A DNA stretch of 6,317 nucleotides from an uncultured bacterium. Its GTDB lineage: Bacteria; Bacillota; Clostridia; Oscillospirales; Acutalibacteraceae. Each line of letters opens with the position of its first letter. The first letter of the stretch is position 1. The position numbers and the translations under genes were made by a program. Where the stretch lies: assembly GCA_945949625.1 (NCBI GenBank), contig CAMFFI010000068.1, forward strand, positions 1 to 6,317. Direction: 5' to 3'. The notes under the pieces were generated by a model. It was not told the DNA's origin, did not search any database, and saw only the letters and a program-made list of their open reading frames with translations. Shown piece by piece: positions 1 to 6,317 of the stretch.

Positions 1-528
1 ATCTTTTATGTTATTTCTGACTTCGGTTGCAGAAAGCATAAAAACCGGCTCATTAAGTATGACGGTTTCGGCACCCATTTTTTTGAGAAATTCAGAATGT
101 TCTTTTAACGAATAATAATCGTCATTATTTCTGGGAAACGTAATAATTTTTGCAAGGCTGAAAATCTTTTCGGGATTTTTCCAATTCTGAAGGGTTATAT
201 ACATATCTGCACCGACAACAAGGTACAAATCGTCATTGGGATAAAGCTGTTTAAGCTGAGAAAGTGTATCGCAGGTAAAGCTGTTACCGCCGCGCTTTAT
301 TTCAATATCAGAAACATATGTTCTTTCCATATTTTTAAAAGCAAGCTTACACATATTTAATCTGTCATAAGGCGATGCCATATCTGCGCCTGTTTTATGA
401 GGAGAGCTGTAAGTCGGAACAACATAGAGTAAATCTAAGTTCTGAGAGTCAATGACCTTTTTTGCAAAGCTTGTGTGCGCATTATGCACAGGATTAAAGC
501 TTCCGCCGAACATTGCTATTTTTTTCAT
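1..528 (-). CDS. nadD: Nicotinate-mononucleotide adenylyltransferase NadD, 3' end cut by window edge
   Basis: NadD transfers AMP from ATP to nicotinate mononucleotide, giving deamido-NAD in the cytoplasmic NAD synthesis pathway. The reading frame runs from ATG at 526-528 to base 1 without a stop, giving 176 residues. Family members are usually about 190-215 residues, so only the C-terminal tail is missing. Visible motifs: the N-terminal nucleotide-binding loop GGSFNPVH (8-15) with a second His at 18, VPTYSSPHK (37-45), RGGNSFTCDTL (79-89), VVGADM (104-109) with Trp116, and LSATEVR (165-171), the counterpart of the ISSTxIR motif. Two of these differ slightly from consensus: HNAH for HxGH and SPHK for PPHK. 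The start lies 1 nt after the yhbY stop (TAATATG) and has no clear Shine-Dalgarno sequence, so translation probably depends on coupling to yhbY. Identity is secure. A C-terminal fusion, for example to a YqeK-like HD domain, cannot be excluded. Confidence 0.95.
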   Translation of the reverse strand, partial: MKKIAMFGGSFNPVHNAHTSFAKKVIDSQNLDLLYVVPTYSSPHKTGADMASPYDRLNMCKLAFKNMERTYVSDIEIKRGGNSFTCDTLSQLKQLYPNDDLYLVVGADMYITLQNWKNPEKIFSLAKIITFPRNNDDYYSLKEHSEFLKKMGAETVILNEPVFMLSATEVRNNIKD

Positions 529-529
529 A

Positions 530-826
530 TTACTTTTTAGGCAGGATAATTTTAGGTTCGTCTTCATTTTTTCTATACAGAACAAATTTTGAGCCTATAA
601 CCTGCACAACATCGGAGTTCGTTTTTTCTGAAATTATATCAGCCGCTTCTCTTGAAGAAAACTGACAGTTTTCAAGAACCTTTCCCTTAATCAGTTCACG
701 CGCTTCAAGAGCTGAATCAGCCTGATTAATAACAGTATCGCCAATGCCGCCTTTACCTAAAATTAAAATTGTTTCTATTGAATTAGCCTGTCCTCTTAAA
801 TAGGCTCTTTGTTTACTTGTAAGCAT
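530..826 (-). CDS. yhbY: YhbY family CRM-domain RNA-binding protein
   Basis: This small cytoplasmic protein consists of a single CRM domain. Family members bind precursor rRNA and associate with pre-50S ribosomal particles, so a role in large-subunit assembly is inferred. With the ATG at 824-826 it has 98 residues, the usual length of about 95-105. Family marks are the N-terminal LTSKQRAYLRGQA (2-14), the RNA-contacting GxxG loop GKGG (24-27), the ALEARELIKGKVLEN stretch (39-53) and the closing VVQVIGSKFVLYR strand (73-85). A TTG one codon upstream (827-829) could also start the frame, but the ATG sits 7 nt after GGAGG while the TTG sits only 4 nt away, so ATG is preferred. The ATG shares its A with the TGA stop of rdgB (TGATG), a typical coupling arrangement. 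The yhbY-nadD neighbourhood is common in Firmicutes. Confidence 0.93.
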   Translation of the reverse strand: MLTSKQRAYLRGQANSIETILILGKGGIGDTVINQADSALEARELIKGKVLENCQFSSREAADIISEKTNSDVVQVIGSKFVLYRKNEDEPKIILPKK

Positions 827-1425
827 CAATTGTCCTCCAAATATCTTTTTAGCTCGGTTTTCAACATTCTGAGAGCATTTCCCCTGTGACTGACCTTATC
901 TTTTTCTTCTGTGGTCATTTGTGCAAATGTTTTGTTGTTATTGTAAACAAATACAGGGTCATATCCAAAATTACCGTCACCGGCTGGTTCAAACGCAATT
1001 GTACCGTTACAAATACCCTCTACTGCTATTTTTTTCTTTCCAGAAATAATACAGCAGATAGATGAAGTAAAATGAGCGTTTCTTTTTTCTTTCGGTACAT
1101 TCTTCATTTCAAAAAGCAATTTATTAATTCTATCTTCATCGGTAGCGTTTTCACCGGCATATCGGGCGGAATAAACACCTGGACGTCCGTCGAGTGCGTC
1201 AACAGAAAGTCCGGAATCATCGGCAATAGAAGGCATACCTGTTAATTTAAAAGCCGCATCTGCCTTTAAAAAAGCATTTTCTGCAAATGTTTTTCCGGTT
1301 TCTTCAACTTCATCAAGCTTTACGCCTGCATCTTTAGCAGAAACAGCCTTAATTCCCAAGGGATTTAGTATTCTTTCAAGCTCCTTCAGCTTTTTAGGGT
1401 TATTAGTTGCAATAATAAACTTCAT
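826..1425 (-). CDS. rdgB: XTP/dITP pyrophosphatase (non-canonical purine NTPase, RdgB/HAM1 family)
   Basis: The enzyme hydrolyses deaminated purine nucleotides (dITP/ITP, XTP/dXTP) to the monophosphate and pyrophosphate, keeping hypoxanthine and xanthine out of DNA and RNA. The protein is 199 residues, the normal full length. Recognisable motifs in order: the substrate-binding SxNxxK variant T7/N9/K12 in IATNNPKK, the EETGKTFAENAFLKA helix (41-55) carrying the metal-linked acidic residues, the catalytic block DDSGLSVDAL.GRPGVYSARYAG (69-91), FGYDPVF (153-159), and SHRGNAL (179-185) for base recognition. The ATG at 1423-1425 is 2 nt past the ftsY stop and is preceded by AGGAG, 7 nt away, inside the end of ftsY. 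The stop (826-828) overlaps the yhbY start by one base. All key residues I know for this family are present. Identity is very secure; substrate range is taken from the family. Confidence 0.97.
   Translation of the reverse strand: MKFIIATNNPKKLKELERILNPLGIKAVSAKDAGVKLDEVEETGKTFAENAFLKADAAFKLTGMPSIADDSGLSVDALDGRPGVYSARYAGENATDEDRINKLLFEMKNVPKEKRNAHFTSSICCIISGKKKIAVEGICNGTIAFEPAGDGNFGYDPVFVYNNNKTFAQMTTEEKDKVSHRGNALRMLKTELKRYLEDN
834..838 (-). promoter_or_regulatory. Ribosome binding site of yhbY (GGAGG)
   Basis: Reading the minus strand, TTGGAGGACAATTGATG carries a full GGAGG inside the 3' end of rdgB. The distance to the ATG at 826 is 7 nt and to the upstream in-frame TTG at 829 is 4 nt. This spacing, together with the TGATG stop/start overlap, decides the yhbY start in favour of ATG. 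Confidence 0.85.
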
Positions 1426-1427
1426 TA

Positions 1428-2342
1428 TTATTCTCCTGTTTCAAACAAAGCTTTTGCAAAGTCCTTTGCATCAAACGGCTGTAAATCGTCAATCTGTTCG
1501 CCCACACCGATATATTTAACGGGTACATCAAGACCTTCCTTGATTGCAAGTACAACGCCGCCTTTTGCAGTTCCGTCAAGCTTTGTAAGCACAATACCTG
1601 TAATACCGGTGGCAAGCTTAAACTGCTCAGCCTGATTAACGGCATTTTGTCCTGTTGTAGCGTCAAGAACAAGCAAAACCTCTTTAGCTGCATTGGGAAG
1701 TTCCCTGTCAATTACTCTGTTTATTTTTGAAAGCTCGTCCATAAGATATTTTTTATTGTGAAGTCTGCCTGCCGTATCACAAATAATAACGTCGGCATTT
1801 CTTGATTTTGCAGCGGAAATTGCGTCAAAAACAACAGCTGCCGGGTCACTGCCCTCATTTTGCTTTACAATGTCACAGCCGCTTCTGTCAGCCCAGATTT
1901 GCAGCTGGTCAATTGCGGCGGCTCTGAATGTATCGGCAGCAGCAAGGAGCACCTTTTTGCCCTGTTGTCTTAACTGATTTGCAAGCTTACCGATTGTTGT
2001 TGTTTTGCCTACTCCGTTTACTCCTATTACAAGTATAACAGAAGGCTGTGTTGCAATATTAAGCTCTTCCCCGCCGCTTAACATTTCGCTGATAATTTCC
2101 TCAAGCAAGGTGTGAATTTCGGCAGGGTCGGTAACACCTTTTTGCTTTACTCTTGTTCTGAGTTCTGAACAAATTTTTTCAGCAGTCGGAACGCCTACAT
2201 CACCCATTACAAGCAACTCTTCAAGCTCTTCAAAAAGTTCTTCGTCAATCTTTGTAAAGGATTTAAGCATTGAGTCAATCTGACCTACAATGCTGTCACG
2301 GGTTTTCTTTAAGCCCTCTTTAATTTTTTTGAATAATCCCAT
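1428..2342 (-). CDS. ftsY: Signal recognition particle receptor FtsY
   Basis: FtsY is the SRP receptor GTPase. It pairs with Ffh at the inner face of the membrane to hand ribosome-nascent-chain complexes to the Sec translocon. The protein is 304 residues, the short form usual in Firmicutes: it lacks the long acidic A domain of E. coli FtsY and begins directly with a basic, amphipathic helix (MGLFKKIKEGLKKTRDSI) that probably binds lipid. The helical N domain covers about residues 1-95. The NG GTPase domain shows G1 GVNGVGKT (107-114), G2 DTFRAAA (137-143), G3 DTAGR (189-193), G4 TKLDG (253-257) and the closing GVGE (279-282) before DDLQPFD. The VNGVGKTTTIGKLA wording distinguishes FtsY from Ffh. 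The gene starts 15 nt after smc with only a weak purine-rich ribosome site (AGAAAGAGTGAG). The ylxM-ffh pair that often follows ftsY is absent; rdgB follows at 2 nt. Confidence 0.98.
   Translation of the reverse strand: MGLFKKIKEGLKKTRDSIVGQIDSMLKSFTKIDEELFEELEELLVMGDVGVPTAEKICSELRTRVKQKGVTDPAEIHTLLEEIISEMLSGGEELNIATQPSVILVIGVNGVGKTTTIGKLANQLRQQGKKVLLAAADTFRAAAIDQLQIWADRSGCDIVKQNEGSDPAAVVFDAISAAKSRNADVIICDTAGRLHNKKYLMDELSKINRVIDRELPNAAKEVLLVLDATTGQNAVNQAEQFKLATGITGIVLTKLDGTAKGGVVLAIKEGLDVPVKYIGVGEQIDDLQPFDAKDFAKALFETGE
1433..1437 (-). promoter_or_regulatory. Ribosome binding site of rdgB (AGGAG)
   Basis: On the minus strand the end of ftsY reads ACAGGAGAATAATAATG. AGGAG lies 7 nt before the rdgB ATG and is embedded in the last codons of ftsY, whose TAA stop (1428-1430) is 2 nt before that ATG. 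It supports the chosen start and suggests coupling of rdgB translation to ftsY. Confidence 0.85.
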
Positions 2343-2357
2343 AAACTCACTCTTTCT

Positions 2358-5300
2358 TTATCGGCTTTTTATTCCTAATTTTTGTGCAACCTCGGACGCT
2401 CTTAATTCAAGCAATTTTGAAATTCCCTCGTCCTGCATTGTCACACCGTAAAGCACGTCGGCTTCTTCCATGGTACCGCGTCTGTGGGTAATCAAAATAA
2501 ATTGAGTCTTATCCGTCATTCTTCTTACATATTGAGCAAATCTGTCAACATTTACATCGTCAAGAGCCGCCTCAATTTCATCCATAACGCAAAACGGTGC
2601 AGGACGGACTTTCATAATTGCAAAATAAAGTGCAATAGCTACAAGCGCTTTTTCTCCGCCTGATAAAGCGTCAAGATGAACAACGATTTTTCCCGGCGGA
2701 TGAACGATAATGTCAATTCCGCTTGTAAGGATATTTTCAGGGTCAGACAGTGACAATGACGCAGTTCCGCCGCCGAAAAGCTCCTTAAAGGTGTAGGTGA
2801 AGTTTGCGTTAATCTGATTAAAGCTCTCAACAAACACTTCACGCATTTTTTTAGTTAAATCTAAAATTAACCGTTCAATTTCCTTTTTGGATTTTTCAAC
2901 ATCCTCAACCTGAGTGCTCATAAATTCGTATCTTTCGGATACTTCCTTATATTCTTCAATGGATGAAACATTAATGTTTCCAAGGGACTTAATTTTTTGC
3001 TTAAGCTCATTAAGACGTCTTTGACCTGCGTTTATATCATCAATTTCAATAGCGGTTTCCTGTGCCTGTCTTACCGTAAGCTCATATTCTTCCCAAAGCT
3101 TTGCAGTTATGTCATCATATTGTTTTTGAAGGTTTATCTTTCTTTCTTCAAGGCGGGCAAGCTCTCTGCCTATAAATTCACGCTCGCTTGTTTTTTCACG
3201 CTCAAGCTGTCTTAACTGAGCAGTTCTTTTTTCAAGGTCTTCTCTATCGCTGTTAATGTTTTCAATGGATTTATTGGACCTGTCAATAGAATTGCATATA
3301 AGCTCAATTTCTTTTTTCAGTGATGTAATTTTTGTTTTTGTATAATCATTGAGCTTGACATACTCATCAATTTGTTTAACAATTTCAGCTTTTTTGTTAT
3401 CTTTGCTTTCGCTGTTGCTTTTTGCAAACATTATTTCCGAATTAAGAGCGTCAGTATCCTTTTGTGCAGTAACTATTTCAAGCTTAATGTTTTGAAGTTT
3501 TAAGGAAAGTTCTTCCCTTTGCTCGGTTAATTTTGCTCTGTCGCCGGATAACACACTGATTTTCTTATCAATTTCCAAAATTTCAGCATTAAGAATTTCA
3601 AGCTGAAAATTTGCGTCCTTTGATGAATTATTTAATTCAACAGCTTTTTCCTTTATGCTTTTTAACTCCGTTTCAATACTGATTACTGCACTTTCTGCAC
3701 CGGAGATTTCGTTTTCACAGGCTTTAAGCTCTGTAACTACTCTAATATACTCCTGCTTAAGATTTGATAAATCAGCTTTAAAGCCTAAAATATCAGCTTC
3801 GCATTTTGAAAATTCAGCAGACGCTTTTTCAAATTCTGTTTGAGTGTTTTTATATTGCTGCTGTAATTCCTGAGCAGATTTCCTGATTTTTTCAATTTCG
3901 GCGGTTCTGCTTAAAAGTCCGGATTTTCTTCCAAGAGAGCCGCCGGTTAAAGAGCCGCCTGCATTTACAACCTGTCCGTCAAGTGTAACGATTTTGAATC
4001 TGTAATTATAGCTCTTAGCAATATTTACCGCAGAATTAAGATTCTCGGCAACAACTATTCTTCCCAATAAAGACGAAAGAATATTCTTATACTCGTCCTT
4101 GCAGGAGCATAAATCACACGCAATTCCCACAAAGCCGTTACGGCCTTCAAGTCCTTTTTCGTTAAGCTCTTTACCTTTTATTGTATTAACAGGTAAAAAA
4201 GTTGCTCTGCCGCCGTCGTTTTGCTTTAAAAAGGCGATTGCTCTTTTGGCGTCTTCTTCTGTTTCGGTGACAATATTCTGCATTGCAGCGCCTAAAGCAG
4301 TTTCAACAGCAACCGTATATTTGTCAGGAACCTTAATAACTCTTGAAACAGGTCCGTGAATACCGCCCACTCTGCCATGCTTATAAGCGTTCATTATCGC
4401 TTTAACGCTGTGCGAAAAGCCTTCAAGATTTCTTTCCAAATCTTCTAAAAGCTTGGCTCTGCGTTCTTTTTCACGTGTATCAAGCATTAATCGGTCGGCT
4501 TGCTGTTTAAGCTCGTCTCTTTTTTTCTGACGTGATGAAAGCTTGATTTCCAAACCTTTTATGGAATTGGAAATTTGCTCTGACTTTTTCTCTAATTCAT
4601 TTTTCTTTTCTATGTAAGAATTCTTTATTGATTTAAGGTCAGCTAATTCACGTTCTTTTTCGGCTTTATTTTGATTAAGCACCGTTTCCCTCTGGGATAA
4701 TTCTTCCAGAGAGGTTTTGCTTGTTACGGCTGTAACCTTTAAATCGGCTGATTTTTCCGAAAGCTGTGACAGCTGTGCAGTTAAGCTCTGAAGCTCGTCT
4801 CCGCTTTTTCCGGAAGTAAGATTAATATTGTTTAAATCTTCCGAAACACTGTTATATAATAATTGTTTTTCATCAATTAAAGACTTAAAAGATGAAATCT
4901 TGCGTTCTTTTTCTTCTATTTCCCTTTGAATATCCAGATAACTGCTGTCAAGCTGTTCAATTTCTGCTTTCAGTCTTTCAATATTTTCAGTGTTGTGCAA
5001 TATATCGTTTTCAGCAACGGAAACAGAAGATTTTTTTGAGTTAAGGTCAACTTCATATTCAGAGATTTTTCTTCTTATTTCATCAATTTTTGAAGCATAC
5101 TGACCGTTTTCAAGATATATCTTTTCGCTTTCCTCCTGAATTTTCAGAAGCTGTGAGTCAGCGTCCTCGTGCTGTGTGCGTGCAACAACAATTTTATCCT
5201 CCTGATCCTTAAGCATATTTTTTGATTTACTTAAGGTATCAAGCCATATAGCAATTTCAAGTCCTTGTTTTTCCTTAGAAAACTCCAAAAATCTCTGTGC

Positions 5301-5933
5301 TTTTTCAGACTGTGTTTTTAAAGGTCCGATTCTTTCCTCCAAGTCAGAAACAATGTCCTTCAAGCGCAAAAGGTTATCCTCGGTATTTTTCAGCTTGCGT
5401 TCTGCCTCGCTTTTACGGTATCTGTATCTTGAAATACCTGCCGCCTCTTCAAAAATTTCTCTTCTGTCTTCGCTTTTTGAAGCAACTATGCTGTCAATTT
5501 TGCCCTGACTAATCATAGAATATCCGTCGCGTCCCAGTCCGGTATCCATAAAAAGCTCATTTATATCTTTAAGCCTTACAGACGCTTTGTTTATCAGATA
5601 CTCGCTTTCACCGCTTCTGTAATATCTTCTTGTAACTGCAACCGTATCGCCGTCAAAAGGCAAAAGCCTGTCTTTATTCTCAATGTTTAAAGTAACCTCT
5701 GCAAAGCCCTGACGTTTTCTTCCGTCGGTACCGTTAAAAACAACGTCCTCCATTTTGGAACATCTGAGGCTTTTAGGCGACTGTTCGCCTAAAACCCAAC
5801 GAATAGCGTCGCTTATGTTGCTTTTTCCCGAACCGTTCGGACCAACTACGGCCGTCATACCTTTATCAAAGGTTAGTTTTGTTTTATCGGGAAAGGTTTT
5901 AAATCCCTGTATTTCCAATGATTTAAGCAGCAT
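2358..5933 (-). CDS. smc: Chromosome segregation protein SMC (condensin ATPase)
   Basis: SMC forms ring-shaped dimers which, with ScpA and ScpB, extrude DNA loops and align chromosome arms for segregation. Neither ScpA nor ScpB is encoded here. The protein is 1191 residues, close to B. subtilis SMC. The N-terminal head has Walker A GPNGSGKSN (31-39), R57 in SLRCSKMEDV and a Q-loop ISQGKID (141-147). A coiled coil of Glu/Lys/Leu-rich sequence runs from about 170 to 515. The hinge covers about 520-680, from GGIHGPVSRVI (starting at 523) to GGSLTGG (659-665). The returning coil runs to about 1030. The C-terminal head has signature LSGGEK (1090-1095), Walker B FCVMDE (1114-1119, catalytic Glu1119), the D-loop region EAALDDVNV and His1150 in LITHRRGTME. 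The start MLLKSLEIQGFK matches family N-termini. It begins 16 nt after the upstream gene, with GGTGA (4-nt spacing) or AAGG (11-nt) as candidate ribosome site. No frameshift or truncation is seen. Confidence 0.99.
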   Translation of the reverse strand: MLLKSLEIQGFKTFPDKTKLTFDKGMTAVVGPNGSGKSNISDAIRWVLGEQSPKSLRCSKMEDVVFNGTDGRKRQGFAEVTLNIENKDRLLPFDGDTVAVTRRYYRSGESEYLINKASVRLKDINELFMDTGLGRDGYSMISQGKIDSIVASKSEDRREIFEEAAGISRYRYRKSEAERKLKNTEDNLLRLKDIVSDLEERIGPLKTQSEKAQRFLEFSKEKQGLEIAIWLDTLSKSKNMLKDQEDKIVVARTQHEDADSQLLKIQEESEKIYLENGQYASKIDEIRRKISEYEVDLNSKKSSVSVAENDILHNTENIERLKAEIEQLDSSYLDIQREIEEKERKISSFKSLIDEKQLLYNSVSEDLNNINLTSGKSGDELQSLTAQLSQLSEKSADLKVTAVTSKTSLEELSQRETVLNQNKAEKERELADLKSIKNSYIEKKNELEKKSEQISNSIKGLEIKLSSRQKKRDELKQQADRLMLDTREKERRAKLLEDLERNLEGFSHSVKAIMNAYKHGRVGGIHGPVSRVIKVPDKYTVAVETALGAAMQNIVTETEEDAKRAIAFLKQNDGGRATFLPVNTIKGKELNEKGLEGRNGFVGIACDLCSCKDEYKNILSSLLGRIVVAENLNSAVNIAKSYNYRFKIVTLDGQVVNAGGSLTGGSLGRKSGLLSRTAEIEKIRKSAQELQQQYKNTQTEFEKASAEFSKCEADILGFKADLSNLKQEYIRVVTELKACENEISGAESAVISIETELKSIKEKAVELNNSSKDANFQLEILNAEILEIDKKISVLSGDRAKLTEQREELSLKLQNIKLEIVTAQKDTDALNSEIMFAKSNSESKDNKKAEIVKQIDEYVKLNDYTKTKITSLKKEIELICNSIDRSNKSIENINSDREDLEKRTAQLRQLEREKTSEREFIGRELARLEERKINLQKQYDDITAKLWEEYELTVRQAQETAIEIDDINAGQRRLNELKQKIKSLGNINVSSIEEYKEVSERYEFMSTQVEDVEKSKKEIERLILDLTKKMREVFVESFNQINANFTYTFKELFGGGTASLSLSDPENILTSGIDIIVHPPGKIVVHLDALSGGEKALVAIALYFAIMKVRPAPFCVMDEIEAALDDVNVDRFAQYVRRMTDKTQFILITHRRGTMEEADVLYGVTMQDEGISKLLELRASEVAQKLGIKSR
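5771..5794 (-). repeat. Perfect 10-bp inverted repeat with 4-nt loop inside the start of smc
   Basis: On the plus strand the arms are TTTTAGGCGA (5771-5780) and TCGCCTAAAA (5785-5794), exact reverse complements separated by CTGT. In smc mRNA this can fold as a 10-bp stem with loop ACAG, covering codons 47-54 (LGEQSPK), about 140 nt after the start codon. No U-run follows on either strand, so it is not a standard intrinsic terminator. Whether it has a function is unknown; the stretch encodes a highly conserved part of the SMC head. Confidence 0.6.
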
Positions 5934-5949
5934 ATTTTCACCGACCTTG

Positions 5950-6317
5950 TTATTTTACAACTATTTCATATTTTGACAGTTCACTGTTTTCTTTTATTGT
6001 AACATTATATCCCAAACTAATCAAATACTTTATATTACTTTTATTCTGTCCAATCAGCTTTGACATTGATTTTTGATTGACGTATATATTTAAATCCTTG
6101 CTCTTATTTTGTTCTTTTATAATTTCATCAATCTTATCTTTGAAGATTTTGTTTTCGCAAAGCTCTTTAAATGCAGGGTGATAATTATTATAAAGCATAT
6201 TTTCTTCAAGGCTTTTGCTGTAATGAAGTCCGAGACGTATAATCCTTATGCTGTTTTTTTCAAACATCTGCAAAAGCCTGCTACACAAATCAACCGATTC
6301 GTTCAGGGAATATGTTA
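5950..6317 (-). CDS. Radical SAM protein, Elp3-like, C-terminal fragment (5' end outside window)
   Basis: The open frame continues past the TTG at 6286-6288 to the window edge with no stop, so the gene starts outside; 121 C-terminal residues are visible. The part upstream of that TTG reads TYSLNESVD and joins LCSRLLQMFEKNSIRIIRLGLHYS. This matches the end of the radical SAM core in Elp3-like proteins (a Leu-rich helix followed by V-I-R-I-G-L). It is followed by YHPAFKEL, the remnant of the GPFHPAFREL motif, and a C-terminal KH-like segment VNQKSMSKLIGQNKSNIKYL (about residues 77-96 of the fragment). A protein of this type commonly sits directly upstream of smc in Clostridia, often after rnc. 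The Cys motif for the iron-sulfur cluster would lie in the unseen N-terminal part. The reaction is unknown; RNA modification is only an inference from Elp3. The fragment is Lys/Asn/Ile-rich and looks more divergent than its neighbours. Confidence 0.75.
   Translation of the reverse strand, partial: TYSLNESVDLCSRLLQMFEKNSIRIIRLGLHYSKSLEENMLYNNYHPAFKELCENKIFKDKIDEIIKEQNKSKDLNIYVNQKSMSKLIGQNKSNIKYLISLGYNVTIKENSELSKYEIVVK

Noticed and set aside
1403..1711. Possible minus-strand gene overlapping ftsY and the start of rdgB in another frame
   Set aside because: It overlaps a full-length FtsY with intact G motifs, and its translation shows no domain and biased composition typical of an out-of-frame shadow.
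2343..2357. Possible promoter or terminator between smc and ftsY
   Set aside because: The gap is only 15 nt with a weak purine-rich ribosome site and has neither an inverted repeat nor room for -35/-10 elements outside coding sequence.
4099..4359. Possible plus-strand small genes antisense to smc (also at 2997-3215, 3655-3843, 5297-5512 and 5755-5976) and a minus-strand one at 2639-2842
   Set aside because: All lie within the uninterrupted smc frame, show no recognisable domain, and are expected by chance in a 3.6-kb gene. No ribosome site stood out to me for them.
4690..4712. Imperfect inverted repeat around CTCTGG...CCAGAG in smc
   Set aside because: Six paired bases, then a mismatch in the mRNA strand and no U-run. 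It is too weak to call a structure.
5828..5840. Palindrome CCGAAC-C-GTTCGG inside smc, close to the 10-bp hairpin
   Set aside because: It is only 6 bp per arm with a 1-nt centre, so it cannot form a good RNA hairpin, and it encodes the invariant Walker A residues PNGS. Chance under coding constraint is the simplest reading.
5934..5949. Possible promoter between the radical SAM gene and smc
   Set aside because: The 16-nt gap is too short and shows only ribosome-site-like bases (AAGG, GGTGA). An internal promoter inside the upstream gene cannot be judged by eye in such AT-rich sequence.

Overview
The window is a gene-dense, roughly 40% GC stretch of a bacterial chromosome with every gene on the minus strand, so it reads from right to left. 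The protein set and order (a radical SAM protein of the Elp3-like type directly before smc and ftsY, then an XTP/dITP pyrophosphatase, a YhbY RNA-binding protein and NadD) point to a Firmicute of class Clostridia. A relative of the Oscillospiraceae/Ruminococcaceae is my best guess. That placement rests on recalled protein style and gene order, not on a search.

Layout in transcription order: the C-terminal 121 residues of a radical SAM/Elp3-like protein (5950-6317, 5' end outside the window); smc, the chromosome condensin ATPase (2358-5933); ftsY, the signal recognition particle receptor (1428-2342); rdgB, the non-canonical purine NTP pyrophosphatase (826-1425); a small YhbY/CRM-domain ribosome-assembly protein (530-826); and nadD, nicotinate-mononucleotide adenylyltransferase (1-528, 3' end outside the window). 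Junctions are 16 nt, 15 nt, 2 nt, a 1-nt stop/start overlap, and 1 nt. No room is left for a promoter or terminator between genes, so this looks like one transcription unit with translational coupling in its last three genes.

The genes do not form one pathway. They are growth-linked housekeeping functions: chromosome segregation (SMC), membrane protein targeting (FtsY), nucleotide pool cleaning (RdgB), 50S assembly (YhbY), NAD synthesis (NadD) and probably tRNA or other RNA modification (radical SAM protein). There is no sign of a mobile element, CRISPR array, tRNA or rRNA, and no gene-free stretch longer than 16 nt.

I do not see a new biological system here. The points most worth a second look are a perfect 10-bp hairpin inside the start of smc, a three-cysteine cluster in the SMC hinge, a changed nucleotide-binding motif in NadD, the corrected yhbY start, and the recognition that the right-edge ORF is the tail of a larger radical SAM gene.
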